From contig NC_052479.1 in NCBI RefSeq assembly GCF_009730915.1, positions 29,761,610 through 29,825,609 on the forward strand: a stretch of DNA of 64,000 nt, in the 5' to 3' direction. Origin of the DNA: Dioscorea cayenensis subsp. rotundata (Eukaryota; Streptophyta; Magnoliopsida; Dioscoreales; Dioscoreaceae). The translations under genes were made by a program, and so were the position numbers. Positions 61,640-64,000 of this stretch are shown piece by piece; the stretch's first letter is position 1; every line of letters starts with the position of its first letter. Below the pieces are notes generated by a model. It did no database searches. It saw only the letters and a list, made by a program, of their open reading frames with translations, and was not told the origin of the DNA.

Positions 61640-62085
61640 AATATAAAGTTTAAACACATGTCCATAAATTCAAAATTACAAGTTGATACATATTTGTTTA
61701 TCTTAAATCATATAATCACATAAAAATTATATGTAACAAATTGATTTATATAAAATAACAAGTTGATTAAATTTTTTTGGCATCTATTTGGAACTCAACC
61801 ATAACTCTACCTTTATTGCTTATATTTAATTATCTTGGTTTTTGTTTTAAATTTTTGCATATATCTACAATTTATATTTTATATAGTTTTAAATTTTATA
61901 AATGTCAAGTGAGATTTTGAAGTGAAGTGCAATTATAAATTAAGTAATTCTCATAAGTTTGTAAATTAATTAATTAATTTATATATCTAATTGATTTCTT
62001 AATAGTATTTTATTTTTCAGGATGTTCTTATTTTTTATATTTGTTTTATAATTTTTAATTTATTTTAATTTAATTATGATTCTTT
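61640..62085. other. AT-rich spacer
   Basis: Non-coding, AT-rich; no gene or clear repeat is seen. Confidence 0.6.
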
Positions 62086-62270
62086 ATGGTAAATTTTCAC
62101 GTGGTCATTGTGTTATAGCGGATTTCCATTTTGATCATCGTGTTTCAATTTGTTTCTTTTTTATCATTAAATATTGATTTGTTTTCACCTGTTGGTCACT
62201 TGGTGTTTTCCGGCCAAATTTAAATGACGTGGCGGCCGGAAATGCCACGTCACTTTTTTTTAAAATATTT
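62086..62270. mobile_element. End of a small DNA element
   Basis: GTGGTCATTGTGTTATAGCG, then ATTTTGATCATCGTGTTTC and TGGTCACTTGG form staggered repeats, followed by GACGTGGCGGCCGGAAATGCCACGTCAC, shortened here to its palindromic GTGGC/GCCAC core. This layout is typical of one end of a non-autonomous element; the other end was not found before the gap. Confidence 0.4.
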
Positions 62271-62408
62271 CTCTCATCCCAGCTGGAGAGAGGATGCTGA
62301 CTCGGCTCACTTAACCCTAGCGAGGATGCTGACTTAGATCACTTAATATGAGTCAGCATCCACCTAATCTCCTCCTTTCCCATTCTATTCTAGGGTTCAT
62401 CCATCCAA

Positions 62409-62482
62409 TCCGATAGAGAAAAAGACATTGGATCCGAGAGAGAAAGGGAGACATCAGATCCGAGAGAAAAGGGAGACACTCG
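62409..62482. repeat. Short purine-rich tandem repeat
   Basis: Three adjoining copies of a 24-26 base unit like CCGAGAGAGAAAGGGAGACA, starting near 62410, 62434 and 62460. Confidence 0.8.
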
Positions 62483-63118
62483 AAGAAAGCTAATGAAGTC
62501 TAGTTTCCAATCCCAACAAATTTCATATCAATTGAAGTTTCCTAGAAGGAGTTATGGCTGCTAGACTGGAGGCCTATCAAGTTGACTGGTTTCAGTAACT
62601 CCTTTACTTTCTATTTCTGCAGCTTCTCTTTTAGTCTTAATTATCTCTTAAGTGTTTGTTAGTTTGATAACTTTGTTTATCTTTAAGTTTTCCTATTCTT
62701 GGAGGGTTGTTCCAAGAGTTATATACTTGGATTGGGTGCCTAAGGGAGGACATCTAATGTTTGGTTAGAGAGTGGGAGGCTGTGCCTCATTTTTCTTGGT
62801 TCTTTTCTTTGAGCTTGTGCAGGCCATTGAAGGAACTCTCTCAACTCTGTATCTCTTTGGGCAGATCTAGGGAGTGGTGAGTGGCTAGGTCCTGTATCCG
62901 ATCGTGGACTTTGTTCGGTGGTGGATCTCATCCCTTTTGTTACATTATTTCCGCATCAGCAACAATGGAGGAGCAATGGTGGTGTTAATGGTGAGCCAGA
63001 GGACATTCTTGATGTGTTCATCTTTCTTAAAGATGATGAAGGAAAAGCCTCTCTTAAGAATTGAAGAAATTAAGGCACAATCTGCTGTGAGTGTCTATTT
63101 TCATATATATATAGCCTC
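62483..63118. other. Unassigned sequence before the assembly gap
   Basis: May be the leader and first exon of a gene cut by the gap: composition is less AT-rich, and ATGGAGGAGCAATGGTGGTG occurs at about 62965. No protein family could be recognised. Confidence 0.3.
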
Positions 63119-64000
63119 NNNNNNNNNNNNNNNNNNNNNNNNNNNNNNNNNNNNNNNNNNNNNNNNNNNNNNNNNNNNNNNNNNNNNNNNNNNNNNNNNN
63201 NNNNNNNNNNNNNNNNNNNNNNNNNNNNNNNNNNNNNNNNNNNNNNNNNNNNNNNNNNNNNNNNNNNNNNNNNNNNNNNNNNNNNNNNNNNNNNNNNNNN
63301 NNNNNNNNNNNNNNNNNNNNNNNNNNNNNNNNNNNNNNNNNNNNNNNNNNNNNNNNNNNNNNNNNNNNNNNNNNNNNNNNNNNNNNNNNNNNNNNNNNNN
63401 NNNNNNNNNNNNNNNNNNNNNNNNNNNNNNNNNNNNNNNNNNNNNNNNNNNNNNNNNNNNNNNNNNNNNNNNNNNNNNNNNNNNNNNNNNNNNNNNNNNN
63501 NNNNNNNNNNNNNNNNNNNNNNNNNNNNNNNNNNNNNNNNNNNNNNNNNNNNNNNNNNNNNNNNNNNNNNNNNNNNNNNNNNNNNNNNNNNNNNNNNNNN
63601 NNNNNNNNNNNNNNNNNNNNNNNNNNNNNNNNNNNNNNNNNNNNNNNNNNNNNNNNNNNNNNNNNNNNNNNNNNNNNNNNNNNNNNNNNNNNNNNNNNNN
63701 NNNNNNNNNNNNNNNNNNNNNNNNNNNNNNNNNNNNNNNNNNNNNNNNNNNNNNNNNNNNNNNNNNNNNNNNNNNNNNNNNNNNNNNNNNNNNNNNNNNN
63801 NNNNNNNNNNNNNNNNNNNNNNNNNNNNNNNNNNNNNNNNNNNNNNNNNNNNNNNNNNNNNNNNNNNNNNNNNNNNNNNNNNNNNNNNNNNNNNNNNNNN
63901 NNNNNNNNNNNNNNNNNNNNNNNNNNNNNNNNNNNNNNNNNNNNNNNNNNNNNNNNNNNNNNNNNNNNNNNNNNNNNNNNNNNNNNNNNNNNNNNNNNNN
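63119..64000. other. Assembly gap
   Basis: Unbroken run of N to the end of the window. Its true length is unknown. Confidence 1.

Overview
The window is nuclear DNA of a flowering plant. It carries intron-rich housekeeping genes with plant splice signals (GT-AG, T-rich acceptors), plant-only families (NIP aquaporin, eIFiso4G, phage-type organellar RNA polymerase, an RRC1-type splicing factor), AT-rich introns, telo-box-like AAACCCTA motifs near several starts, and plant-type transposon debris. I cannot name the species; a non-grass monocot is only a guess.

Layout. 1-3850: non-coding DNA with a degenerate tandem repeat array. 3852-6241 (+): a divergent NIP aquaporin. 6891-12479 (+): translation factor eIFiso4G. 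13559-21758 (-): cytosolic/organellar alanyl-tRNA synthetase, 22 coding exons. 23399-28197 (-): plastid-type FAD-dependent oxidoreductase (PDE327-like). 29293-29773 (-): elongin-B-like ubiquitin-fold protein, apparently sharing a short divergent promoter with 32164-38177 (+): organellar phage-type RNA polymerase (RPOT). 39250-41151 (+): enhancer of rudimentary homologue. 43368-54500 (+): U2 snRNP-associated SR140/RRC1-like splicing factor, whose 4-kb third intron holds three terminal-inverted-repeat insertions. 54500-63118: gene-poor repeat land with a Myb/SANT-like fragment, a 5'-truncated LINE that seems to sit inside a Ty3/gypsy-type non-coding region, a TACCC-rich element and microsatellites. 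63119-64000 is an assembly gap.

Exon boundaries were placed by hand from splice signals, reading frame and protein conservation; intron phases agree throughout except where noted. The clearest anomaly is a set of single-base frame breaks in four conserved genes (one in AlaRS, two in the oxidoreductase, two in RRC1, one probable at the RPOT start). Every one is repaired by removing one base, usually from a short homopolymer. Because the surrounding exons are intact and the genes are conserved, systematic insertion errors in the assembly are more likely than pseudogenes, and automatic annotation of these genes will be wrong.

The genes are not a pathway cluster, but most serve translation, RNA processing or organelle gene expression (eIFiso4G, AlaRS, RPOT, RRC1, oxidoreductase). 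The best candidate for new biology is a 24-codon in-frame, ATG-less extension upstream of the AlaRS start, opened by CUG in good context and with the composition of an organelle targeting peptide. Also of interest are the unusual NIP selectivity filter and several unrelated tandem arrays in first introns or promoters. I saw no clearly new multi-gene system.
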